NCBI GenBank assembly: GCA_963708905.1
Contig: CAVPUV010000015.1
Coordinates: forward strand, 6,897-70,896
Source of the DNA: SHZL01 sp963708905
GTDB lineage: Bacteria > Pseudomonadota > Gammaproteobacteria > Xanthomonadales > SZUA-36
Direction: 5' to 3'
Length of the DNA: 64,000 bases
In this document: piece by piece, positions 32,684 through 40,913 of the stretch
Numbering within the stretch: position 1 is the stretch's first letter
How the letters are laid out: each line of letters starts with the position of its first letter
Program-made: the position numbers and the translations under genes
Notes under the pieces: generated by a model
The model's input: the letters and a program-made list of their open reading frames with translations, nothing else
The model's database searches: none
What the model was told of the DNA's origin: nothing

Positions 32684-32937
32684 TACCCGTTGGTCTTTGA
32701 TCGTGCACGAGCCGTTGCCTTAATTGACGTCATATCAAGTGTCTTTGAGGGACCGCTAGCTTCCCCCTCCAGGAGAGCCTTTCGTAGCGCAGAAATGCGC
32801 TCCTGCGCTTGCTGATCCCGACGAATCAGATCTCGGATATATTCGCTGTCATTGCCAAAATGTCCATTCCGTATCTGGCCTTTGACCCAGCGATCTTGTT
32901 GTTTCGTCAATGTAATTGTCTTGCGGTGCATGCTCAT
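32683..32937 (-). CDS. parD: ParD-family antitoxin
   Basis: 84 residues. The N-terminal ribbon-helix-helix reads KTITLTKQQDRWVKGQIRNG, HFGNDSEYIRDLIRRDQQAQ, followed by a flexible toxin-binding tail. It binds its own promoter and the ParE toxin encoded immediately downstream. It is the first gene of a two-gene cassette whose upstream border is the attC site at 33022-33135. Confidence 0.85.
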   Translation of the reverse strand: MSMHRKTITLTKQQDRWVKGQIRNGHFGNDSEYIRDLIRRDQQAQERISALRKALLEGEASGPSKTLDMTSIKATARARSKTNG

Positions 32938-33021
32938 GATGTCTTCAGCTCCACGAACCGGGATATGACAATATCATACCCCTTGAGGCTCAGGCGTCAA
33001 TTTCTGCATGCTTTTCTTGTC

Positions 33022-33135
33022 GCCCAACGCCACCATAAACGGCGCCATAGCGGAGCGGCTTTTGCGCATAAAATGGCGAAGCCATGCGCAAAAGGCGCGG
33101 AGTCTATGGCGTCCGCTTTGATGGTTTTGTTAGGC
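33022..33135 (-). other. attC site (114 bp)
   Basis: Both boxes fit consensus: on the minus strand GCCTAAC and GTTGGGC. The arms AAAACCATCAAAGCGGACG and CGTTTATGGTGGC pair with the usual bulges, and the centre holds a GCGCATGGC.../GCCATTTTATGCGC hairpin. The stop codon TAA of the upstream gene (33130) is part of GCCTAAC. This is the clearest attC of the window. Confidence 0.9.
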
Positions 33136-33810
33136 GAATGTCTCAATTGGACTGAACTCGCTCTCAATTGACTTCCGTAGCTTTGCCATGCTCTTTTCGT
33201 CGATGTTTTCACCAAGCTGCATTAGCTGCAAAGCATTTTCGATGTTCTCTTGAAAATCAGGAGAAGTCATAAGTTGGTTGAAGTCGTTAATCAATGCACT
33301 GAACTTACTGTAACACTGCCTCCGAAACATTCGAGTGAATTCATCGACGAAATCACCCTTAGCCTCATGTCCAGTGAATGGATCGATGATCTTCGGTATA
33401 TAGACGATATTCCAAGGCGCCGTAAAACAATATAGATTTTTCGTTCGACCGAACACATGTGATATCTGATAGTTTCTAATCGCCTTGTACCTACTCCCGC
33501 CATTTTTGGACAGGCCAGTCCACTCTCTCATTAGCTTGGTTGGTTCGGCGTTATTTGTAGCATCCTTTAAAATATTTGCGTTTCCATATGCATACCTGTA
33601 CAGGGTCTGAAACAGGGGCGTTCCATTGGCATCACGGCCAAAGCCGCGAATATACACCGGCTCATTGCTCTGAATCCTCAGCTTCAAATACTCCCAAGCC
33701 TGGGATGCTGCACTGAGATCAACATAGATAGTTTCAGAAAGACCAAACTCAAAGAATTGCTCCTTTGAGATATGTACTTTCGAGAAGAAATTTAGGTACG
33801 AGTCGCGCAT
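33130..33810 (-). CDS. Unknown cassette protein with an HNH-like segment
   Basis: 226 residues from the ATG at 33810; an earlier in-frame start would read the leader repeat. No signal peptide or membrane span. The middle has NYQISHVFGRTKNLYCFTAP then WNIVYIPKIIDPFTGHEAKG, a pattern (H...N--YIP--IDP-TGHE) seen in degenerate HNH-nuclease-like proteins. Whether it cuts DNA is unknown. It is markedly AT-richer than its neighbours, a sign of transfer. It is the first cassette after leader copy B and ends in the R'' box of an attC site. Confidence 0.6.
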   Translation of the reverse strand: MRDSYLNFFSKVHISKEQFFEFGLSETIYVDLSAASQAWEYLKLRIQSNEPVYIRGFGRDANGTPLFQTLYRYAYGNANILKDATNNAEPTKLMREWTGLSKNGGSRYKAIRNYQISHVFGRTKNLYCFTAPWNIVYIPKIIDPFTGHEAKGDFVDEFTRMFRRQCYSKFSALINDFNQLMTSPDFQENIENALQLMQLGENIDEKSMAKLRKSIESEFSPIETFA

Positions 33811-33818
33811 TTCTGACT

Positions 33819-34021
33819 GCCTAACTTCTATTCGGCGGCTGTTCGCCACCTATTCCCGCAGCCGAATCCGGGGCGACGGGGTGATTGGGTAGGAAAAATC
33901 CTACATTAAACAGAGGAGTACTCCGCTTAGGCGGCCTATTCCAGCAGTCTAATCTTGCAGTGTTTGCAGGATAGGGAAGCATCGTTATGAAAGTCTCCCA
34001 CGAAACCTGAGGGTGGACAAG
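33819..34021. repeat. 203-bp leader repeat, copy B
   Basis: The same length as copy A (28701-28903) and about 88 percent identical by eye. Its left edge carries a consensus GTTAGGC box on the minus strand, nine bases before the first cassette gene. On its right the antitoxin gene follows with its promoter and N-terminal third deleted. Confidence 0.8.
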
Positions 34022-34211
34022 CAGCTGCCGCTGGCCGCACTACCATCATCACCCGCCACGGTCGCGCAGTGGCGGCTGTCGTGCCGGTTACTGCTGTCAA
34101 GGCAGGCAAACTCGCTTCGCTGCAGGCGCTTGCCGGAACCGGTCGTGGCATGTGGGGCAAAAATAACAGCACGAAAGCCGTCGCCAGGCTGCGTGACGAA
34201 TGGAGCCGCTA
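34022..34211 (+). pseudogene. vapB-type antitoxin, 5'-deleted copy
   Basis: It matches 29035-29223 (reading AAAGRTTIITRHGRAVAAVV and ending RLRDEWSR) but lacks the start, the promoter and about 24 N-terminal codons. The toxin gene is also absent. Its TAA stop at 34209-34211 coincides with the stop of the convergent exoprotein gene. Confidence 0.75.
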
Positions 34212-37200
34212 AATCTCCGGCGCCGCCACGTACGCCACTTCGTGCTCACGCGCCCAGGCGTTGATGGGCTCTATCTGGCCGGCGGTGATGGCGCGCAATT
34301 CGGCCCGGCGCTGTGACCATTCGGCTTTGAGATCGCTGAGCCGCTGTATCGCGCCGTCTGTCAGCGGCGCACCCGTGCCGTCGATCACGTCCAGCAAGTA
34401 GCGTATCTGCCCGGCCAGCATGGTTTCCCAGGCGTCCTCGTCTTCGTAGGTCTGATGCAGCCGCTGATTGAGCCGGTGATCCCAGGCGGTGATTGCCTCG
34501 ACGGCAGCCTTGCCATTCGCTTGCAGCGATGCATCGCCGGGATAGTCCGACATCAGAGCCTCGATCTGGCCGTGCGCTTTGCGTGCTTCGCCCAGGCGGT
34601 CGAGCACTTCGTCCAGCAGGCCGGCGGTTTCATTCAGGCGATCCGACCAGGTGCTGATTTCCTCGCTGCTGGCGGCAACCCGCGGGTCCAGAGTCAAGGA
34701 GAAAGCCGCTTCCCGGCTGGCGCCGCCGGCGGTAATGCGGGCGCGGTAGTCGCCCGGCGGCACGCTGGGCCCGTCGAAACCGGCAAAAATCTTCACGTCC
34801 TCGATGCAGTGAATGCCCTCGCGGCGCATGTCCCAGGTCCACTTGTTCAGGCCTTTTTCGGTCTTCGGGTATTCCAGCTCGAACGGCAGCCTGGGATCCA
34901 TATTGGCGATCTTGCAGCGCTCGAAATCGCCTTCCTCGCTGGCATAAGCGCGTACCCGTTTACCCGCACTGTCGAGGATTTCGATGCTGACCGGTCCTTC
35001 CGGCTTTTCCGCCAGATAGTAATACAGCGGCACACCCCGTTGCGGGTTGCTGCCTTCGAAATCACCCGGTTTGCCTTCATCGCGCAGCAACACGCGCTGC
35101 TCCGGCGCAAACAGCTGCAATGCCTGGCCGCCAAGGTCGCCCGCCGCCTGTCGTACCAGGAACAGATCGTCCAGCACCCAGAACGCGCGGCCCTGGGTCG
35201 CCGCCACCAGGTTGTCGTTGCGGATGGTAAGGTCAGTGACCGGCACTGGCGGTAGGTTATGTTGAAGCGACTGCCAGTCGCCGCCATCGTTGTAGGAAAC
35301 AAACATGCCAGCCTCGGTGCCGGCGTAGAGCAGGCCTTTGCGCGCCGGGTCTTCGCGCACCACGCGCACAAATGCATCCGGCGGCAGGCCTTTGTCGATG
35401 CGCTTCCAGCTCTTGCCGTAGTCGCTGGTCTGGTAGATGTACGGCTTGAAGTCATTCAGTTTGTAGCCGGTCACCGCCAGGTACACGGTGCCGGGGTCGT
35501 GCGGACTGATTTCGATCGCATTGATCAAGGCTTCGCCGCCGTGTCCGGGCGAAACGTCCTGCCAGTTGGCGCCGCCATCGCGGGTGACATGCACCAGGCC
35601 ATCGTCACTGCCCACCCAGATGGTGCCGGCCTCATGCGGCGATTCGACGATATAAAAAATCGTGTTGTAAAACTCGGCGCCGACGTTTTCGGGTGTCAGC
35701 GGCCCGCCGTTGCGGCCTTGTTTTTCCGCGTCGTTACGCGTGAGGTCGGGACTGATTTCCACCCAGTGCCTGCCGCGGTCGGTGCTTTTCAACAGCACTT
35801 GCGCGCCGTAATAAATGATCGTTGGGTCGTGCGGTGAAACCGCTACCGGCGCATTCCAGTTGACGCGGTATTTCAGGTCTTTCGAATCCTTGCCATACAT
35901 CATTTCCGGGTAGGGGATAATGGTGCGGGTGCGATCGATGGTGGTGTCGTACTCGGTCAGTTCGCCATTGATCGAGGTGGCGTAAATCAAGCTTGGTTGG
36001 TCCGGGTCGAAGGCGATGTGCGCGCTTTCGCCGCCACCGACGGCGAAATAGTCCCTGCACGCCGATGCCGCCGTCATAGGCCTGGCTGGCGATGGCGATG
36101 GTGGAATTGTCCTGCTGGCCGCCATAGATTCGATAGGGTGTCTGCTTGTCGGTGACGACCCGGTAAATCTGCGCGGTGGGCTGGTTCATGATGCTGGACC
36201 AGGTGTCACCGCCATCGAAGGTGACCGTGGCGCCGCCGTCGTTGCCGTTGATGATGTTCCTGCTGTTTTGCGGGTTGATCCACTGGTCGTGGTGATCGCC
36301 GTGCGGCGTCGATATTTTCGTCCAGTTCTTGCCGCCATCGATGGATTTCATCAGGCCGGTGTTCAGCACGTAAACCGTGTCCTGGTCGAGTGGGTCGGCG
36401 CTGATATGGATGTAATACCAGGCGCGTGTGTGCAATACGCGGTGGCCGTTGATCAGCGCCCAGGTTTCGCCGGCGTCGTCGCTGCGCCACAGACCACCCT
36501 TTTCGGGCTCGGCTTCGATGATGGCGTAGATGCGTTGCGGATTGCTGGCCGCGACATCGATGCCGATTTTGCCGATCATCTGCGGCAGGCCGCCCTCGAG
36601 TTTTTTCCAGCTGTCGCCGCCATCGGTGGACTTATAGATGCCGCCATCGGTGCCGCCGGACTGGATAAACCAGGGCTTGCGCCCGTGGTGCCACATGGCG
36701 GCGTAGAGGATGCGCGGATTGGTGGGGTCCATTCTCAGGTCCGATGCGCCGGTGTCGGCGTTGACCTTGAGTACCTGTTGCCAGGTAGCGCCGCCATCGG
36801 TGGTGCGATAGACGCCACGCTCTTCGTTCGGTGCCCAGATCTGGCCCTGTACCGCGACCCAGGCAATGTCCGCATTGTCCGGATGAATTCTGATGCGGGA
36901 AATCTGACCGGCCTGTTTCAAGCCGGCATGCCGCCAGGTCTTGCCGGCGTCGGTGGATTTGTACACGCCATCGCCCTGGCTGGTGGTGACTCCGCGGATG
37001 GGCGATTCACCGCTACCGGCGTAAATCACGTTATGGTCTGATGCCGCTACCGCTACCGCGCCGATGGTGCCTACATGGAAAAAGCCGTCGGAAATATTCT
37101 CCCAGGTGGCGCCGGCGTTCTCGGTTTTCCACACACCGCCGCCGGTGGCGCCCATGTAATAGAGATTGGGCTTGCCGGGTACGCCGGTGACGGTGGTCAC

Positions 37201-37308
37201 CCGCCCGCCGCGCCAGGGACCCACCAGGCGCCATTCCAGGCCTGCCAGCTTGTTCGCATCGGCGCCTTGCTGGGCGAAGACCGGACCAGTGAATGGCAGG
37301 AGTGCCAA
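34209..37308 (-). CDS. Secreted beta-propeller (sortilin/VPS10-like, sialidase-repeat) protein, one frameshift
   Basis: Together about 1030 residues. The N-terminus is hydrophobic (LLALLPFTGPVFAQQ) and an exported protein is likely; the start is uncertain (TTG at 37308 or an upstream codon extending the signal peptide). Repeats of the form GG-W--S-DGG-TW (for example TDGGATWQQ, STDGGDSWKK, SDDAGETW, SIDGGKNW, DYGKSWKR) are BNR/sortilin-type blades of two propellers. A C-terminal region (about 280 residues) is helical. The frame changes at GGG 36053-36055: removing one base joins YDGGIGVQ to DYFAVGGGES. Such exoproteins are common in peptidase- or polymer-degrading bacteria; substrate unknown. 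Confidence 0.75.
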
Positions 37309-37375
37309 TAGCGTGCATAGCAGGTGGAGTGATTTGCGCAGGGCAAGTGCATGGTTTTGACTCTCTCAGCAGTGT

Positions 37376-37807
37376 TCAGCAGTTTGTTGAGGACCGCAGT
37401 TCGATGGTATTGCCATCGGGGTCGGAGATGTATACCGAAGGTCCGAAACCGTCGGCGCCGTAACGGGTCGCAACAGGCCCCATCTCAACACCATGCTGTT
37501 GCAGCCAGGCCTTGAGCGCCGGTTCTTCGATGGTGGCAATGCGCAGGCACAGGTGATCGAGGTTACGGCCTGTTGCTCCAGGCGGCGCGCCGCCGGCGCG
37601 TCCCAGTTCGCTATCCACATCCACGAGGTCGATCAGGGCTTGTCCGGCCCGTAACTGGGTCAGGCCGATTTCCGGCGACAGCGCCCGCTCCACCGTGCAG
37701 CCCAGCACATCGCAGTAAAAAGCGCACATGGCCTGAATCCGGGAGCTGCGCAGCACCACATGGTCGATGTGCCGGATGCGGATCAAGTCTCCTCCGGTCC
37801 GATCCAT
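37376..37807 (-). CDS. VOC-family (glyoxalase-like) protein
   Basis: 143 residues from the ATG at 37807. One VOC module pair: IRHIDHVVLRSSRIQAMCAF with the first metal histidine, CTVERALSPEIGLTQLRAGQ, LDHLCLRIATIEEPALKAWL and YISDPDGNTIELRS with the terminal glutamate. Enzymes of this fold include glyoxalase I, dioxygenases and resistance proteins; no specific reaction can be given. It overlaps the end of the preceding LOG gene by 25 bases on the same strand, so the two are coupled. Confidence 0.8.
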   Translation of the reverse strand: MDRTGGDLIRIRHIDHVVLRSSRIQAMCAFYCDVLGCTVERALSPEIGLTQLRAGQALIDLVDVDSELGRAGGAPPGATGRNLDHLCLRIATIEEPALKAWLQQHGVEMGPVATRYGADGFGPSVYISDPDGNTIELRSSTNC

Positions 37808-38364
37808 TTTTTCACTTGCGGGGCGCGGTAGCGGGCGAAGCGATCGAGCAATACCGCCGGTTGGCTTTCTATCATCAACATCGGCCGGTATTCCTCGCGC
37901 ACAAAACGCTGCTCCATGGTGTGTTCGATAAAAGCTTGCAGGTGGTCGTAGTAAGCCGCGACGTTGAGCAGCCCGCAAGGCTTGTCGTGGAAACCCAACT
38001 GGGCCCAGGTCAGCGCTTCGAAGATTTCCTCTATGGTGCCCCAGCCTCCGGGCATGGCGATAAAGCCATCCGCAAGTTCCGCCATTTTCGCTTTGCGCTC
38101 GTGCATGGACGCCACCACGAACAATTCAGTCAATCCTTTGTGCGCCAGTTCCTTGCTGGCCAGACTGTGGGGTATCACACCGGTGGCCCGGCCACCGGCC
38201 TGCAGCACCGCATCCGCCACCGCGCCCATCAGGCCGATACCGGACCCGCCATAAACCAGTCCCAAACCGCGCGCCACCATCTCCTGCCCCAGGTCCTGAG
38301 CGGCTTCAACATACTTCGGTGATTTGCCCGGGTTGGAGCCGCAGTAGACACAAACGGTTTGCAT
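37783..38364 (-). CDS. LOG-family protein (cytokinin-activating phosphoribohydrolase type)
   Basis: 193 residues from MQTVCVYCGSNPGKSP. A Rossmann-type fold with YGGSGIGLMGAVADAVL near 42 and the family signature PGGWGTIEEIFEALTWAQLG near 105. LOG enzymes cleave nucleoside 5'-monophosphates to the base and ribose phosphate; the bacterial role is often purine salvage or unknown. It is followed, with overlap, by the VOC gene and preceded by the SnoaL-like gene 4 bases away, making a three-gene operon. Confidence 0.9.
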   Translation of the reverse strand: MQTVCVYCGSNPGKSPKYVEAAQDLGQEMVARGLGLVYGGSGIGLMGAVADAVLQAGGRATGVIPHSLASKELAHKGLTELFVVASMHERKAKMAELADGFIAMPGGWGTIEEIFEALTWAQLGFHDKPCGLLNVAAYYDHLQAFIEHTMEQRFVREEYRPMLMIESQPAVLLDRFARYRAPQVKKWIGPEET

Positions 38365-38368
38365 GAAT

Positions 38369-38830
38369 TCAGGGAAGCTCTGATGACTGCTCCTCCGCGG
38401 GTAGAGGCATCGAGGCATGATCGGCGATATACAGCCACTCGCCGTCGATCTTTCTTGCAGCGTCCATGTAGCGGCCCTTCATCTCCATGGCCTCGCCGCC
38501 GGCCAAGGGTTCGGCCGTCATCGTATACAAACCCCAGGCTACAGCGAGGTCGCCGGAAATCTCCATATGACGTTCCGTTAGTTCAGCACGGGTGATGTGG
38601 AAATTCTTGAACAGCCCGCCCCAGGACGCCCGCACTCCATCGGGGCCAACAGCCATCATGGTATCCGGCGCGAAGGTGGTGGCGTCAGCGGTATAACAGG
38701 CGGCCATGCCATCAACATCATTGGCACGCATCGCCGCCATAAAGGCGTCCTGCAGCGCTTGCGGACTTTCGAAAGCCAGCGCGGAATGGCACAGCGCAAG
38801 GGTCAAACACAACACTAATGGTTTCATCAA
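38369..38830 (-). CDS. Exported SnoaL/DUF4440-like protein
   Basis: 153 residues with a signal peptide (MMKPLVLCLTLALCHSALAF). The mature part is an NTF2-like cone: LQDAFMAAMRANDVDGMAAC near 28, YTADATTFAPDTMMAVGPDG, LAVAWGLYTMTAEPLAGGEA. These proteins bind small molecules or serve as simple hydrolases or isomerases; nothing more can be said. It is the first gene of the operon with the LOG and VOC genes. Confidence 0.8.
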   Translation of the reverse strand: MMKPLVLCLTLALCHSALAFESPQALQDAFMAAMRANDVDGMAACYTADATTFAPDTMMAVGPDGVRASWGGLFKNFHITRAELTERHMEISGDLAVAWGLYTMTAEPLAGGEAMEMKGRYMDAARKIDGEWLYIADHASMPLPAEEQSSELP

Positions 38831-38956
38831 GGTATTCTCCCGTCATGGTTGGAATGCAAAGAGTGTACGCAGGAATGGTACTGCAACGCTTTGTTTAATT
38901 CACCGGATTACGCCAGAATGTATCCTTCCCCTTCATATTAATGCAACAGGTGAACG

Positions 38957-40240
38957 ATGATGACCAGAACATTCGCCCCAAAAACGGCTTTGCTGCTGCT
39001 GACGCTGACGTTTTTTACACCTTGTGCCGTGCAGGCCGAAGGCAGCCTGATGATCCGGGCGCAGGCCTACCTCGATGTCGCCAGCGGCAAGATCGTCACG
39101 CCCGCCGATATCGTCATTGAAAACGGCACCATCGCCGCGATCAACCCCGCTGCGCCACCGCAGGCTGCTCAAATCGTGGATTTACCTGGCCTGACGGTGC
39201 TGCCCGGCATGATCGATGTCCACACCCACCTGGCTTATGAAATCGGTCCCGGCTGGAAAGACGAGGCCGTCACCTGGACTCTGGGAGAGTTTGCCCACCG
39301 CAGCGCGAAGAATGCCCGCAAGACGCTGTTGGCCGGTTTCACCACGATTCGCGAACTGGGCTCGCCGGGTTTCGTCGATGTCGCCACGATGAAGGCCATC
39401 GAGCGCGGCGATATCATCGGACCCAACATCATTCCGGCGGCGAACGCGCTCAGTATTACCGGGGGTCATTGTGAGGTCACCGGGTTTGCACCCGGCATCG
39501 CCGAACGCGACTACCGCGGCGGTGTGGCCGACGGCGTGGATGAGATACTCCGGGCCATTCGCTACCAGATCAAGCACGGCGCCAAGGCGATCAAGATCTG
39601 CGCCACGGCGGGTGTATTGTCCTTCGAGGGTCCGGTGGGAGCACAGCAGTATTCCTTCGAGGAACTGAAAGCCGCGGCCGACGAGACGCACCGTCACGGG
39701 CTGAAAATTGCGGCCCATGCGCACGGCACCGCAGGCATCATTGCGGCATCGGAAGCTGGCATCGACTCCATCGAGCACGACAGCGTGATGACCGAGGAAG
39801 CTACCCGCATCATCAAGAAAAACGGCACCTGGGTGGCGCCCAATATGTACCTGATTTCCGCCATCGACAGGAACGCCTTGCCGCCCGCCATTCAGGCCAA
39901 AGCCGACTATGTGATGCCGCTGTCGATTGAAAGTTTTCAGCGTGCGCTCACTGCCGATCTGAAAATCGCCTTTGGCACGGATGCGGGCGTTTACCCGCAT
40001 GGCGAGAACGCGCGGGAACTCGAAGCGCGTGTACAGCACGGCATGTCGCCGCTGCAGGCGGTGCGCAGCGCAACCATCGATTCAGCCGAAGCGCTGGGAA
40101 CTGCCGATCGCGGCCAGGTGAAAGTGGGCTTGATGGCCGACCTGATTGCCGTGCGGGGTAACCCCGCCGAGGACGTGAAGCTGCTGCAGGATGTGCCCTT
40201 TGTGATGAAAGGCGGAGTCATTTACAAGCAGGCAGAATGA
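38957..40240 (+). CDS. Exported metal-dependent amidohydrolase
   Basis: 427 residues with a signal peptide ending near AVQAEG (residue 29). The amidohydrolase metal site is visible: GMIDVHTHLAYE near 85, the lysine in GAKAIKICATAG near 205, HAHGTAGI near 253, IEHDSVM near 273, and FGTDAGVYPHG near 338. It belongs to the imidazolonepropionase-like/Xaa-Pro-peptide-hydrolase group. The reaction is likely hydrolysis of a cyclic amide or dipeptide in the periplasm. Followed 25 bases later by a lipoprotein gene. Confidence 0.88.
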   Translation: MMTRTFAPKTALLLLTLTFFTPCAVQAEGSLMIRAQAYLDVASGKIVTPADIVIENGTIAAINPAAPPQAAQIVDLPGLTVLPGMIDVHTHLAYEIGPGWKDEAVTWTLGEFAHRSAKNARKTLLAGFTTIRELGSPGFVDVATMKAIERGDIIGPNIIPAANALSITGGHCEVTGFAPGIAERDYRGGVADGVDEILRAIRYQIKHGAKAIKICATAGVLSFEGPVGAQQYSFEELKAAADETHRHGLKIAAHAHGTAGIIAASEAGIDSIEHDSVMTEEATRIIKKNGTWVAPNMYLISAIDRNALPPAIQAKADYVMPLSIESFQRALTADLKIAFGTDAGVYPHGENARELEARVQHGMSPLQAVRSATIDSAEALGTADRGQVKVGLMADLIAVRGNPAEDVKLLQDVPFVMKGGVIYKQAE

Positions 40241-40265
40241 GGATAGCGACCGCAGGAGCTGCGAC

Positions 40266-40853
40266 ATGCGAACTCAATACTGGTTTTGTTCGATTATTGC
40301 TGTGCTGTGCCTTCCCGGTTGCGAGGCGGTCTTCACGGAACAGCCAATGGGAGAAGAAGTGGTCAAGCTGGACCAGACCATCTGGCAGGCAACCTGGCTG
40401 GGAGACGAGGTGGTGCTGGTTACCACGGTGATGGATGCCGACAAGGGCTTGCTGCAGGCTGCCTGGGTGGAACGAAGGCCTGAAGGCGCCAGCTTCGAAG
40501 CATACACGGGCACGGTCCGCCGCACCGGCGACCTGCTGTACCTGAACATGGAGCATCAGCCAGAGGAACGAGGGAATGCCGCGGCCACACCCCCCGCCGA
40601 GGCCACCCAGGATGCGCCGGAGTACTACTGGGCCAGGATAGAGAACGACGGCCGACGTGCCGTCCTGTGGTGGCCTGACATAGAGCAAGTCAAGGCGGCG
40701 GTCGGCGATGGCAGGTTGCCCGGCACCATCAAGGAAGACAAGGATGTCGTCCTGCGACCGCTGGCAGCATCACACCTGCAATTGATCAATTCGCCGACTT
40801 CCGGCTTGCTCAAGTGGTCGCAGCCTGTGACCTTCCTGCGCATTGGTGACTGA
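40266..40853 (+). CDS. Lipoprotein of unknown function
   Basis: 195 residues. Signal peptide with lipobox LPGC (cysteine at residue 19), so anchored to a membrane by lipid. The mature part has two beta-rich segments (IWQATWLGDEVVLVTTVMDA, YYWARIENDGRRAVLWWPDI) and no recognised domain. It lies directly after the amidohydrolase and is probably co-transcribed. Confidence 0.72.
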   Translation: MRTQYWFCSIIAVLCLPGCEAVFTEQPMGEEVVKLDQTIWQATWLGDEVVLVTTVMDADKGLLQAAWVERRPEGASFEAYTGTVRRTGDLLYLNMEHQPEERGNAAATPPAEATQDAPEYYWARIENDGRRAVLWWPDIEQVKAAVGDGRLPGTIKEDKDVVLRPLAASHLQLINSPTSGLLKWSQPVTFLRIGD

Positions 40854-40913
40854 CGAGGTCCTGAAGCCAGCCGATGGCTTCAGTGCCGCGCCGGTTTTCG
40901 ACTGGAGAGGAAA

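Noticed and set aside
33819..33932. Leader copy B as a 114-bp attC site (GCCTAAG ... GTTAGGC)
   Set aside because: The outer boxes fit roughly, but the inner arms do not pair with each other as attC arms must, so it was called a leader repeat instead.
27486..34021. A CRISPR array
   Set aside because: Repeats in the region are either palindromic attC-like sites of different sequence or large duplications; there are no short regularly spaced identical repeats with unique spacers, and no cas genes.
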